Counted from the stretch's first letter, positions 21,404-29,294 are shown. The stretch: DNA of 39,552 nt from Acetitomaculum ruminis DSM 5522 (GCF_900112085.1 NZ_FOJY01000019.1:1-39552); one strand, 5' to 3'. Notes: generated by a model not told the origin, from the sequence alone. Program-made: numbers and translations.

Positions 21404-21432
21404 AGTATATGCCTGACAAATACTGATAACAA
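21404..21432 (-). promoter_or_regulatory. Promoter of the signalling operon
   Basis: Minus-strand TTGTTA (21432-21427), exactly 17 bases, then TATACT (21409-21404). It gives a leader of about 110 bases before the HD-GYP gene. The remainder of 21287-21565 is AT-rich with no gene or strong hairpin. Confidence 0.55.
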
Positions 21433-21565
21433 GATTGCAGACATATTTGTGTCACTTTTTAACGTAATGTGAACGAAATGGCACTTTTGGGGAAATTATT
21501 ACACAACGTAGCTTTAGAAGCAGCAATTATCCTAGTTTATCTTGATTTCACATAATTTTACCACT

Positions 21566-21811
21566 TTAATACATAAGCTCTTCAAGCATGATATATGGAT
21601 TTCTGTATCTGGCTGAGCTTTTTTACTTTTTATGATGAATTGCATTTTTCGTACAGTTTTGGATACAGGCTCCACAACTAACACAATTACTTCCAAATAT
21701 AGGGGTCCAGTTCCCAAGACTGATGTTTTTCATAGGACACAAAGCTGTCCACATACTGCTCCCGGGAAAAAGCCATAAGTTGCTACTGCAAACAAGTAAG
21801 ATGTCCTTATA
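21566..21811 (-). pseudogene. 4Fe-4S ferredoxin-domain remnant
   Basis: The frame from 21811 has no credible start but encodes a clear iron-sulfur motif, SNCVSCGACIQNCTKNAI (CxxCxxCxxxC), preceded by MWTALCPMKNISLGNW. It then meets an in-frame TAA (after HHKK) and continues as KSSARYRNPYIMLEELMY before the final TAA at 21566. The post-stop part resembles the C-terminal tail of EFR1-type flavodoxin-ferredoxin proteins, so the gene appears truncated at its 5' end and broken by a nonsense codon. It overlaps the end of the DUF4405-like remnant and lies at the distal end of the redox operon. Confidence 0.6.
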
Positions 21812-22253
21812 TTACTCTTCTCAATAAAATCCACAATAAAAGGTGGAACACATAATCCATAATGAATGCCACAGGCAGTAGCGGATTCTTTTTATCTTCT
21901 GTTTTCATCTGAGAGTTTCTGCATAACACTGCAATCTGTGTGCCAATATAAGCCCAGATTGTAAGCATAAGGATATTCTCAAGAAAAACGAGAATTCCTG
22001 CTTTCACATAATCAAGGAAAGCAAAGGGAACACGGAAGAAAAGATAATCCGGCATTCCATTCCTAATGAATAAAAACAGACCGATACCTGCTACAATACA
22101 TAATGCTGCAGATATCACCGTCTTCAACTTATCTGTAATCCGTAGCCTTGCAAACATTACCGGAATATGCATTCCAAGATGCAATCCCATGAGCACAAAT
22201 GCCCAATGAGACATGGATAGATGCATCCTTCTGGCAAAAGAAACCCTCGTCAT
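21807..22253 (-). pseudogene. DUF4405-like membrane cytochrome b-type protein, N-terminally truncated
   Basis: 148 residues with about four membrane helices. The N-terminal RRMHLSMSHWAFVLMGLHLG has the spaced histidines that in DUF4405/ferric reductase-like proteins bind haem. Full-length relatives have further helices upstream; here the frame reaches back only about 15 codons to the TAA stop of the flavodoxin lipoprotein, in the same reading frame, and the ATG at 22253 lacks a good ribosome binding site. I therefore judge it a truncated gene, perhaps fused by deletion to its neighbour. In intact form it would pass electrons across the membrane, matching the extracytoplasmic flavodoxin upstream. 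Confidence 0.6.
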
Positions 22254-22298
22254 TCCATACAGGAAAGGTACTGCATGCAGCCGCCCTTCACTCTTTCT

Positions 22299-23021
22299 TT
22301 ACTGTAAACCCTCTATCCAGGATCTGATTTCATCCTCTGATGCTCCGGCACCAAATCGCATACCATCAAGCCATGTACCGGTTCCTGCATTATCTGCAAG
22401 ATTCTGACCGCTTCTTCCTATTCCACTGCTGCTTGAGGTACAGAAAGGGATCATGGTAATGCCATCAAAGCTATAACTCTCTACAAATGTATCCATGATG
22501 CGTGGTTCTTCTCCCCACCAGATTGGATACCCAATATAAATGGTTGTATAGCCGTCAAGAGAGATTGCATCACTTCCAATCTCAGATCTAGCGGATGAAT
22601 CATTCTGCTCCTTGGTTGAACGGCTGCTTGAATCATTCCAGTTAAGATCTGCATCTGTGTATTCCTGCGCAGCCTTGATCTCATAGGTATCTGCACCTGT
22701 GATACCTGCAATCTCTTCCGCTACACCCTTAGTGGTTCCGGTTGCTGAGAAATATACGACAAGAGTACCACCGTTTTCCTCGGGGCTCTCTGTCACTTCC
22801 GAAGAAATATCTCCCACTATTTCATCGTTTGTGTTTGAAGCAGCTTCTTTCGTCACAGCCTGCTGTGTTTCTTCAGGGTTATTTGAAGTGTCTGTTTCCT
22901 TTGCGCTCTCCGCTTGTATTGTCTGAGTAGTATCATTTGTAGCCTGTGCTGCATTATTTCCACACGCAGCAAGACCAAAAGCCAATAAAACAGCGGCAAG
23001 TACCGATATCTTTTTCTTCAT
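22299..23021 (-). CDS. Lipoprotein flavodoxin (extracytoplasmic)
   Basis: A 240-residue protein with a lipoprotein signal peptide (KKK, hydrophobic core, LAAC lipobox with Cys20), a Ser/Thr/Asn/Glu-rich linker (about 25-85) and a flavodoxin domain (about 88-240). The FMN phosphate loop is FSATGTTKGVAEE and the aromatic 50s-loop IGYPIWWGEEPRIMDTF; IPFCTSSSSGIGRS matches the flavodoxin_4 type. Flavodoxins are normally cytoplasmic, so tethering outside the membrane is notable and points to extracytoplasmic electron transfer. The domain is closely similar to the cytoplasmic flavodoxin at 25754-26233, suggesting duplication and acquisition of a signal. GGAGG lies 11 bases upstream of the ATG, overlapping the end of the upstream AKR gene. 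Confidence 0.88.
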   Translation of the reverse strand: MKKKISVLAAVLLAFGLAACGNNAAQATNDTTQTIQAESAKETDTSNNPEETQQAVTKEAASNTNDEIVGDISSEVTESPEENGGTLVVYFSATGTTKGVAEEIAGITGADTYEIKAAQEYTDADLNWNDSSSRSTKEQNDSSARSEIGSDAISLDGYTTIYIGYPIWWGEEPRIMDTFVESYSFDGITMIPFCTSSSSGIGRSGQNLADNAGTGTWLDGMRFGAGASEDEIRSWIEGLQ

Positions 23022-23036
23022 TTTGCGTCAGCCTCC

Positions 23037-23900
23037 TTACATCTTTCCTCCAAACACAGGGAAAAAGCCATGTTCGCCGTAATCCTTTATATGCTCCACA
23101 TTTTTTAGCGCTTCCATGTCTTCATCAGAGATTACAAATTCAACGTCAGCATTACTCTTCATGTGCTCCGGATTTGCAGTCTTTGGAAGTACTATCATTC
23201 CAAGCTGAATGTCGTAACGGATGCAGAGTTGTGGAACAGATACTCCATACTTTTTAGCCATATCCGCTATCCTTTCATTCTTAAGTGCTTCTCCATGAGC
23301 TACAGGTGAATATGCTTCCATCACTATTCCTTTATTCTGACAATATTTGATCAGTTCCATAGGTGTATTAGATATATGACAGAGCACCTGATTCACCATA
23401 GGCTTTTCATCAGCATTATTCCAGATATTATCAATGTCTTCTTTTTGGAAATTGGAAACACCTATAGCACGGAGCTTACCTGCCTTATATGCATCCGTAA
23501 GTGCTCTCCACGCCTCCAGATTTCCTTCAAAATATCTGTCATCGGATTGGTTTACTTTTACCCAGGGCTGTGGGCTGTGGATGATCATCATATCTATATG
23601 ATTAAGTCCCATTGCTTTCAGAGAACCATCGATCCCGTCCATCGCAGATTTATAATCCTTATGCTCCGCAGCAACCTTTGTTGTAACAAAGAGCTCATCT
23701 CTGGCAACACCTGAGTTTCTGATGCCTTCACCCACACCGGCTTCATTCATATATGCCTGTGCGGTATCTATATGTCTGTAGCCGATTTCTATTGCAGACT
23801 TCACTGCATCAGCCACCTTATCGTTATCTATAAGCCATGTTCCGAGCGCAAGCTGCGGAACAACAACACCATTTGATAATGTGATCGTAGTATTAAACAT
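23037..23900 (-). CDS. Aldo/keto reductase, 2,5-diketogluconate reductase type
   Basis: A 287-residue NADPH-dependent reductase. RHIDTAQAYMNEAGVG (Asp, Tyr), LFVTTKV (Lys) and MMIIHSPQPW (His) form the catalytic tetrad, and the late LPKTANPEHMKSN binds the cofactor phosphate. The start MFNTTITL follows AGGAGG by 7 bases; the frame extends 31 codons further upstream into the cupin gene without a site. This short AKR5-like type differs from the other two AKRs of the operon and probably reduces small ketones or aldehydes. Lies between the CMD-cupin gene and the lipoprotein flavodoxin gene. Confidence 0.88.
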   Translation of the reverse strand: MFNTTITLSNGVVVPQLALGTWLIDNDKVADAVKSAIEIGYRHIDTAQAYMNEAGVGEGIRNSGVARDELFVTTKVAAEHKDYKSAMDGIDGSLKAMGLNHIDMMIIHSPQPWVKVNQSDDRYFEGNLEAWRALTDAYKAGKLRAIGVSNFQKEDIDNIWNNADEKPMVNQVLCHISNTPMELIKYCQNKGIVMEAYSPVAHGEALKNERIADMAKKYGVSVPQLCIRYDIQLGMIVLPKTANPEHMKSNADVEFVISDEDMEALKNVEHIKDYGEHGFFPVFGGKM

Positions 23901-23922
23901 CTTTTTTCCTCCTGTTAACCAT

Positions 23923-24678
23923 TTATGATAATTTGCCGTAGTCTTCATCAGATACAGCTTCCAGCCATTCATTGCTCGTTTCTTCACCGGCAACTTCTAT
24001 TGCGAGATGTGAGAACCATGAATCCGGTGCTGCTCCGTGCCAGTGCTTTACTTCAGCAGGAATGTTTATTACTTTACCTGGAGTCATCTCCACGGCTTCT
24101 TTGCCCCATTCCTGATAATATCCTCTTCCACCGATGCAGATCAGCATCTGTCCGCCTCCACTCTTGGCATGGTGGATATGCCAGTTATTTCTGCATTCCG
24201 GCTCAAAAGTTACGTTGAAAATAGAAACCTGCTCTTTTGATACAGGAGCCAGATAACTCTGTCCTACAAAGAACTCTCCATAAGGATTCTCTTCTCCAAT
24301 GGGGAAGAAAATGGAATTCTGATACTTATCCTTCTCTGTAACAACCTCTGTCGTTTCATTCCACACTTCTTTTGCCAGTCTGAATACTGCCCAACCTTTA
24401 GGCCATCCTACATACATAGTGGCGTGAGTAATGATCGCTGCAATCTCTTCCTTTGTGACACCGTGTGTCTTCGCATTCTGAAGATGATAGGTCAGGGAAG
24501 AATCTGTGATACCTGAAGCCATAAGCGAAACCACTGTAATAATACATTTGGTCTTCACATCAATGGCTTCTTCATTCCATACCTCACCAAATAATACGTC
24601 ATCATTTAAATGTACGAACATTGGTGCAAATTCACCAAGCTGTTCTCTTCCTGCTGTCTGTACAATTCTCTCTGCCAT
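23923..24678 (-). CDS. Carboxymuconolactone decarboxylase-like / cupin fusion protein
   Basis: A 251-residue two-domain protein. Residues about 15-105 are a CMD/AhpD-like helical domain (EEAIDVKTKCIITVVSLM, then YHLQNAKTHGVTKEEI and THATMYVGWP); the peroxiredoxin-partner CxxC of true AhpD is absent. Residues about 150-240 are a cupin with metal ligands NWHIHHAKSGGG and KHWHGA. Such fusions are common in clostridial redox operons but their reaction is not established. The start MAERIVQ is 8 bases after GGGAGGAG, and the upstream AKR stop lies one base before the ATG, so the two are coupled. Confidence 0.85.
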   Translation of the reverse strand: MAERIVQTAGREQLGEFAPMFVHLNDDVLFGEVWNEEAIDVKTKCIITVVSLMASGITDSSLTYHLQNAKTHGVTKEEIAAIITHATMYVGWPKGWAVFRLAKEVWNETTEVVTEKDKYQNSIFFPIGEENPYGEFFVGQSYLAPVSKEQVSIFNVTFEPECRNNWHIHHAKSGGGQMLICIGGRGYYQEWGKEAVEMTPGKVINIPAEVKHWHGAAPDSWFSHLAIEVAGEETSNEWLEAVSDEDYGKLS

Positions 24679-24679
24679 T

Positions 24680-25735
24680 TTATTTTTCTCCTCCCAATAT
24701 TTTCTGTGCTCCTGTAGTCCATACATGTTTCTTGGATGCATCAGTTCTTTTATTCTGCGCCATAACACCTGCAAGCGGGTGAGGCACATATGGCTCTTCG
24801 AGATACTTTCGTTCATCATCCGTAAGCTCAATGTCCACAGCCTTCGCCGCACCTTCTATATGATGGTGCTTGGTCGCACCTACCACAGGAGACGTTACCT
24901 TGGTAAGAAGCCAAGCCAGTGATATTTCCGTCATAGTCACGCCATGTTTCTCAGCCAGCTCTGCCACACGGTCTATGATTACAGCATCCAGCTCCGCCGT
25001 AGCATCATATTTAAACTTGGCATAGGTATCCTCGGCAGCTCTCTTGCTATCTCCCTCACCGGGCTTTCTGGATAGTCTTCCACTTGCCAGCGCACTGTAC
25101 GGAGTCAGTGCGATATTCTCTTCTTCACAATAAGGCACCATCTCACGCTCTTCTTCACGGAAGATCAGATTATAAAGCCCCTGGATAGAAACAAATTTTG
25201 CAAATCCTTCTTTTTCTGCAAGTGCATTGGCCTTTGCAATCTGCCATGCAAAGCAGTTAGAAATGCCGATATATCTTGCCTTTCCTGCTTTTACGATGCG
25301 GTTAAGCCCATCCATGATATCGTAGATATCTGTATTCCAATCCCACATGTGATAGATATACAGATCCACATGATCCATTCCAAGATTTTGAAGGCTTGTG
25401 TTTATCATGTTTTCTATATGCTGCTGACCGGTAATTCCTTTTTCGATCTCTTCCTGTGTTCTCGGAAGAAATTTAGTAGCAACAACCACATCCTCGCGCT
25501 TTGCAAAATCTCTGAGAGCCCTGCCTACATACTGCTCGCTGGTGCCGCTTTGGTATGCAATAGCTGTATCATAGAAATTAACTCCAAGATCCAGACCTTT
25601 CTTTATGATCTCTCTCGAATGCTCTTCGTCAATCGTCCAGCTGTGCTGTCCTCTCGTCGCATCGCCAAATCCCATACAACCCATGCATATACGGGATACG
25701 TTCAGATCTGAATTCCCAAGTTTTGTATATTTCAT
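24680..25735 (-). CDS. Aldo/keto reductase (Tas/YhdN-like)
   Basis: A 351-residue enzyme with MKYTKLGNSDLNVSRICMG at the start, the Asp and Tyr in NFYDTAIAYQSGTSEQYVG, Lys in VVATKFLPR and His in DLYIYHMWDW. SPVVGATKHHHIEGA is the cofactor segment of the AKR11-13 group. AAGGAG lies 7 bases upstream of the ATG. The gene sits between the cytoplasmic flavodoxin and the CMD-cupin gene in the TetR-controlled operon. The substrate is unknown; relatives detoxify methylglyoxal and other reactive carbonyls. Confidence 0.9.
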   Translation of the reverse strand: MKYTKLGNSDLNVSRICMGCMGFGDATRGQHSWTIDEEHSREIIKKGLDLGVNFYDTAIAYQSGTSEQYVGRALRDFAKREDVVVATKFLPRTQEEIEKGITGQQHIENMINTSLQNLGMDHVDLYIYHMWDWNTDIYDIMDGLNRIVKAGKARYIGISNCFAWQIAKANALAEKEGFAKFVSIQGLYNLIFREEEREMVPYCEEENIALTPYSALASGRLSRKPGEGDSKRAAEDTYAKFKYDATAELDAVIIDRVAELAEKHGVTMTEISLAWLLTKVTSPVVGATKHHHIEGAAKAVDIELTDDERKYLEEPYVPHPLAGVMAQNKRTDASKKHVWTTGAQKILGGEK

Positions 25736-25753
25736 TGCCTGACTCCTTTCCGT

Positions 25754-26233
25754 TTAAAGTACTTCATCAAGCCACTTTTTAATCACAGCTTCATCCGAGC
25801 GATTGATCTGTGTGCCTTTTTCCCACTTCACGTCACCCTTTACATTCTTATGGATCTCTTCGTCACTTCTTCCTACACCGCTTCCTCCGGATGTGCAGAA
25901 AGGAATGATGGTCTTTCCGCTGAAATCATAGCTTTCAAGGAAGGTCTCTATGATCCTCGGAGCCACTCCCCACCAGATTGGAAATCCGATGATCACCTTT
26001 TCGTATGAAGCCATGTCAGACACCATCCCTGTGATCTCAGGTCTCGCAGCCGGGTCATTCATCTCAACGCTGCTCCTACTCTGCTTGTTCATCCAGTTAA
26101 GATCATCATCCGTATATATTTCCTTTGGAACTATTTCAAAAAAATCCGCACCTACGATACGAGCAATCTCTTCACCCACTTTTTTTGTCACACCGCTTGC
26201 TGAAAATACAGCCACTAAAGTTTTTCCTGCCAT
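25754..26233 (-). CDS. Flavodoxin (cytoplasmic)
   Basis: A 159-residue flavodoxin of the flavodoxin_4 type: phosphate loop FSASGVTKKVGEE, aromatic loop IGFPIWWGVAPRIIETF and IPFCTSGGSGVGRS. The motif YTDDDLNWMNKQSRSS is shared almost word for word with the lipoprotein flavodoxin 3 kb downstream, so the two are paralogues in one operon, one inside and one outside the membrane. GGAGG stands 7 bases before the ATG. Likely an electron carrier for a reductase of the same operon, such as the flavin reductase upstream. Confidence 0.9.
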   Translation of the reverse strand: MAGKTLVAVFSASGVTKKVGEEIARIVGADFFEIVPKEIYTDDDLNWMNKQSRSSVEMNDPAARPEITGMVSDMASYEKVIIGFPIWWGVAPRIIETFLESYDFSGKTIIPFCTSGGSGVGRSDEEIHKNVKGDVKWEKGTQINRSDEAVIKKWLDEVL

Positions 26234-26295
26234 TTTTTATCCTCCATTCTTATACAAACAAGCCTCTGACCTTTTAAGGCCAGAAACCAGAAAAA

Positions 26296-26838
26296 TCAGT
26301 TTATCTTTCCACAGTTTCCTTTGCTTTCTCCGGTAACGAAATACTCATAAGTCGGGAATTCAAACAACACCGGCTTAAAGGTATGGTAGTCGATCTTGCC
26401 CTGCTCGTTCAAAACTGCTTCATCCGCATAGGTCGCAAGTATCTTGCAGATAAAGTGGTCGAAATTTTCCAGTTCATAGTTCCCATCAACCTCGCACTCG
26501 ATAGAAACCTTGGCTTCATCAATAAGAGGTGCTCCATTTTCACTCATGGTCCATGCAAATGCCTCAGACTTATCCTCTTTGTTTCCGCTGATTGTTCCCA
26601 TCTTATCTGCCTTGGCAAGCCATGACTCATCTACTACATTTACAGAGAGTTTTTTATTCTCACGAATGCCCTTGTTGATATAATGTGCCTGTACCAGGGA
26701 TACCATCAGATGACTGTGTGCCACAGTTCCGGCATGTGCTACAAGAGTCCATGTAGGTTTATCATTTACCATTGCCCCAACAACGATCACAGGGCATGGA
26801 TATAACGCAAGTGTTGCCCCAATATTTTTCTTTGCCAT
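26296..26838 (-). CDS. Flavin reductase family protein (flavoredoxin-like)
   Basis: A 180-residue protein of the FMN-binding split-barrel flavin reductase family. The N-terminal YPCPVIVVGAMVNDKPTW, AHAGTVAHSHLMVS and the IRENKKLSVNVVDESW stretch are the FMN-binding and dimer regions of this family. The ATG is 10 bases after an AAGGAG that overlaps the end of the upstream AKR gene. It probably reduces flavin or accepts electrons from a flavodoxin. The 62-base gap to the next gene is the largest inside this operon but shows no promoter. Confidence 0.85.
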   Translation of the reverse strand: MAKKNIGATLALYPCPVIVVGAMVNDKPTWTLVAHAGTVAHSHLMVSLVQAHYINKGIRENKKLSVNVVDESWLAKADKMGTISGNKEDKSEAFAWTMSENGAPLIDEAKVSIECEVDGNYELENFDHFICKILATYADEAVLNEQGKIDYHTFKPVLFEFPTYEYFVTGESKGNCGKIN

Positions 26839-26839
26839 A

Positions 26840-27775
26840 TTATTTCATCTCCTTTTCCCAAAAACGAATTACATTAAGTTCCAGACTATCCGCTACTTTT
26901 TCAATTGAGGATACTTCCTCATCTGTAAGTGTGATATTTGCAGCCTTTACTGCATCAAGTACCTGATTTTCCTTGGTCACACCAATGATAGGAAGGGTTT
27001 CCTTTGCTATTGCCCACGCTACAGGAATCTGAGCCATTCCTACACCATATTTGTCTGCAAGTTTCTTAAGCTCTTCATTAAGGATCTCCAGCTTATCAAG
27101 TACAGGATTATAGATCTCTGCCCTTGCAGAGCCTTCCGGCATAGGATGCTTTGTATCATACTTGCCTGACAATGCTCCCTGCTCAAGAACCATGTATGAA
27201 AAGAAGGTAATGTCATTTTCTTTACAATAATCCAGGATCCCTGAGTCTTCTGATGATCTGTTGATCAGGCTGTAATGGTTCTGTACCGCTGACAGCTTAA
27301 GACCGTGAGCCTTCAGGATCTCATTTGCCTGTTTGATCTCAGAAAGGTTATGGTTAGACACTCCAAGAAGAGGCACATTGTCCTTGCCTTCAAAGTACTT
27401 AGCCAATTCTTCCGTCCACTTTGGTGCACCAGACACATTGTGGATCCAGTAAACATCAAACCTGTCCAGATCCATAAGGCCAAGCTGCATCTCTATCATA
27501 TCCTTCATTGCAGAAGCTGAAGATGCATCTGCACACTGTGGAGTAAACTTATCGGAAATGAGGTAAGACTCCCTTGGCAGCCCTTCAAGAAATCCTGCAA
27601 GCACCTTCTCTGATGTTCCCATGCCATAAGCATAGGCTGTATCCCAAAGGTTAAGTTCATTTTCCATTGCCGTGTCAAAAATAGGCTTAAGGCTCTCTGC
27701 TGTAAGATTGTTTCCAAATGTTCCGTCGTTGCCCCATGCCCATGCACCAAGAGCGATCTTAGGTAAATTTGCCAT
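26840..27775 (-). CDS. Aldo/keto reductase
   Basis: A 311-residue reductase with NLWDTAYAYGMGTSEKVL (Asp, Tyr), LISDKFTPQ (Lys) and DVYWIHNVSG (His), and the cofactor loop IGVTKENQV. It is the gene directly after the TetR regulator (48 bases) and has AAGGAGG 10 bases upstream of the ATG. No promoter stands in the intergenic gap, so it is probably transcribed with tetR. The third AKR of the operon; the three differ enough to imply different substrates rather than recent duplication. Confidence 0.88.
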   Translation of the reverse strand: MANLPKIALGAWAWGNDGTFGNNLTAESLKPIFDTAMENELNLWDTAYAYGMGTSEKVLAGFLEGLPRESYLISDKFTPQCADASSASAMKDMIEMQLGLMDLDRFDVYWIHNVSGAPKWTEELAKYFEGKDNVPLLGVSNHNLSEIKQANEILKAHGLKLSAVQNHYSLINRSSEDSGILDYCKENDITFFSYMVLEQGALSGKYDTKHPMPEGSARAEIYNPVLDKLEILNEELKKLADKYGVGMAQIPVAWAIAKETLPIIGVTKENQVLDAVKAANITLTDEEVSSIEKVADSLELNVIRFWEKEMK

Positions 27776-27823
27776 TTTGCTTTGTCCTCCTTGAAATTAG
27801 TGTTTTTATTAGTCTGCCTCGCT

Positions 27824-28441
27824 TTATAAAAGCTTCAGCAGACAGTTATTTGTTATCTCATAAATGGACTGATATACATAGTCCACATTTGCCTGTTTCA
27901 TGGCTTCCCTCTGTTTATCCGTTACTGCGGTATAAGGAAAAATACCAAACATAAAAGGGAAAAATATGTATATAAAGTTTTGAATTTCCTGAACCGATTT
28001 CTCCGGACAAAATTTTGTGATTATCCTGCATACATTTTTCATAGACTCGCCATAAGCTACCTTAAAAGATGTAAGAAGTTCAGGTCTGCTGTTTTCCTCC
28101 ATATCGTAGTTATTCATGGAGAGAAGTTTTAGCAGTTGCTGCCTGTTTGCTATGGATGATGCAAGCTTGTTTGCAAGCTGCTCCTTGGAAAGCTTCTCAT
28201 TTTCCTGAAGAATAGATTGTAATTCTTCATTCCAGCGAATGTACTCCCTCTCAAAAAGGGCCAAAAATATTTCCTCTTTTGTCTGGTAGTAGTTATATAT
28301 TGTCGGTCTTGAGAAGGATGTTTCATTCCCGATCTCTTTAAGAGTGATATCTTTAAAGCTCATGGTCTGATACAGCTTCTCGCAGGCACTTATGATTTCT
28401 TCTTTTCTTGCTGCGGTTCTTTCCGGTGATCCTTTTGGCAT
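27824..28441 (-). CDS. TetR/AcrR family repressor
   Basis: A 205-residue regulator. The N-terminal helix-turn-helix is complete (TAARKEEIISACEKLY ... FKDITLKEIGNETSFSRPT IYNYYQTKEEI), and the C-terminal ligand domain (about 60-205) is of an unassigned type. I start at MPKGSPERTA because AGGAG lies 8 bases upstream and the operator and promoter sit just before it. It heads the redox operon and is likely autoregulated through the two TGAC(N5)GTCA sites at 28467-28513. The inducer is unknown, probably a reactive carbonyl, quinone or redox signal given the downstream enzymes. Confidence 0.9.
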   Translation of the reverse strand: MPKGSPERTAARKEEIISACEKLYQTMSFKDITLKEIGNETSFSRPTIYNYYQTKEEIFLALFEREYIRWNEELQSILQENEKLSKEQLANKLASSIANRQQLLKLLSMNNYDMEENSRPELLTSFKVAYGESMKNVCRIITKFCPEKSVQEIQNFIYIFFPFMFGIFPYTAVTDKQREAMKQANVDYVYQSIYEITNNCLLKLL

Positions 28442-28466
28442 ATATCTGTCTCCTAATTTTTTATTC

Positions 28467-28514
28467 TGACTTCGTGTCAATATGAATTATATCCGTTTTC
28501 TGACACAGTGTCAA
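28467..28514 (-). promoter_or_regulatory. Consensus promoter flanked by two TetR-type operators
   Basis: On the minus strand TTGACA (28514-28509), a 17-base spacer and TATAAT (28491-28486): a perfect sigma-A promoter. Palindrome TGACACAGTGTCA (28501-28513) covers the -35 and a second site TGACTTCGTGTCA (28467-28479) lies just downstream of the -10. The spacing of 34 bases between centres, about three helical turns, suits cooperative repression by the adjacent TetR protein. Confidence 0.8.
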
Positions 28515-28608
28515 TATTTTTTTAAAAAATTAATATACGACTTATAGAAAAAAGGATTGATGTCGTTCTACTATTAGACAAAAGAAAAAGGCGCATAAAT
28601 CATATGGT

Positions 28609-28710
28609 CTATATGCCTAATACCTTTATTGAAACAATATGCATCCCCATTCTGATCCTTGCCGCTTTAATTCTCTGTCCCAGTGTTTCTTCATTAATAA
28701 AATTCTTCAT
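28609..28710 (-). pseudogene. XRE helix-turn-helix N-terminal fragment
   Basis: A 33-residue frame beginning MKNFINEETLGQRIKAARIR, which looks like the first helix of an XRE regulator, then stopping soon after MGMHIV. An AGAGGGAG site precedes the ATG. The stop comes before the recognition helix, so it is a remnant or chance. It lies just beyond a strong terminator for the genes upstream. Confidence 0.3.
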
Positions 28711-28744
28711 CTTCTCCCTCTTTTTGGGCCAAAACCAGAAAAAG

Positions 28745-28806
28745 GAACAAAGAAAAAGGACGCACAATAAGATATCAGCCTTTAACTGATTTCTTATCAT
28801 GCGTCC
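28745..28806 (-). terminator. Strong rho-independent terminator
   Basis: On the minus strand GGACGCATGATAAG (from 28806) pairs with CTTATTGTGCGTCC (to 28758) over 14 bp with two G-T pairs, extended inward by ATCAG/CTGAT, and is followed by TTTTTCTTTG. It ends transcription from the small genes at 28892-29294. Confidence 0.85.
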
Positions 28807-28891
28807 GCGGTGGGCTATACCCCCATATCATGATGCCCTCGTTTAGTTGTCATTGTTATGCACGGATCTCCGCGCCTATGTTCAAATTCAT

Positions 28892-29098
28892 TTACAGATA
28901 GCACCTGCCGGATGCGCCTGCTCTCTGTATTATCTTGCCCTCAGTATATTTCTTGAGGGTTACTAATCTAGTGCACTTGTTTGTGTGGCACCTGATACTG
29001 ATCCCATTCATAACCGGAGTATCCTTATCTCCGGTAAGTTCGTAAGACATCTTCATGCTCTTACGGCATTTCTTGCAATAAAACTCAATTTCCTGCAT
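28892..29098 (-). CDS. Cysteine-rich zinc-ribbon-like small protein
   Basis: 68 residues with two cysteine pairs, FYCKKCRKS (C8, C11) and RCHTNKC (C37, C42), spaced as in a zinc ribbon, and a basic C-terminus. No named family was assigned; proteins of this look are common cargo of clostridial integrative elements. Its ATG lies within the end of the frame upstream (14-base overlap), with GGAGG 12 bases before it. A strong terminator follows about 85 bases downstream. Confidence 0.5.
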   Translation of the reverse strand: MQEIEFYCKKCRKSMKMSYELTGDKDTPVMNGISIRCHTNKCTRLVTLKKYTEGKIIQRAGASGRCYL

Positions 29099-29294
29099 TT
29101 AGACTGCGCACCTCCAAATCAAAGATTTGTTCAAAAGCTTGAAAAGGAAAGGGAAAGTCACCTTTACAAGTCATTGAGAATGTTCCTATATTTGCTTTTC
29201 CGGATAAGCCGACTATAAGTCTCCGAGGTCCGAGCAGCTTATCAAAAACCTCTGTATATTTTATGAATTCATGCGCAGAAGGCGGATGCCTCAT
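29085..29294 (-). CDS. Hypothetical small protein, possibly decayed
   Basis: A 69-residue frame overlapping the Cys-rich gene by 14 bases. PRRLIVGLSGKANIGTFSM and GDFPFPFQAFEQIFDLEV have the composition of real protein. The ATG at 29294 has its GAGGGA only 3 bases away, whereas a good GGAGG stands before another ATG (29328) whose frame ends after 11 codons at TGA overlapping this start. That suggests either a leader peptide with coupling or a 5' frameshift. The rest of 29295-29490 holds nothing else I can support. Confidence 0.35.
   Translation of the reverse strand: MRHPPSAHEFIKYTEVFDKLLGPRRLIVGLSGKANIGTFSMTCKGDFPFPFQAFEQIFDLEVRSLNAGN

Noticed and set aside
21532-21717. 61-residue minus-strand frame in the ferredoxin remnant
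   Set aside because: The neighbouring frame encodes the CxxCxxCxxxC motif and the homologous tail; this frame has no recognisable content.
28578-28625. Possible hairpin AGGCGCATA ... TATATGCCT downstream of the TetR promoter region
   Set aside because: The arms pair imperfectly with a mismatch in the middle and there is no T-run.
28604-28789. Small plus-strand hydrophobic frame
   Set aside because: It runs through the strong minus-strand terminator and has no ribosome binding site.
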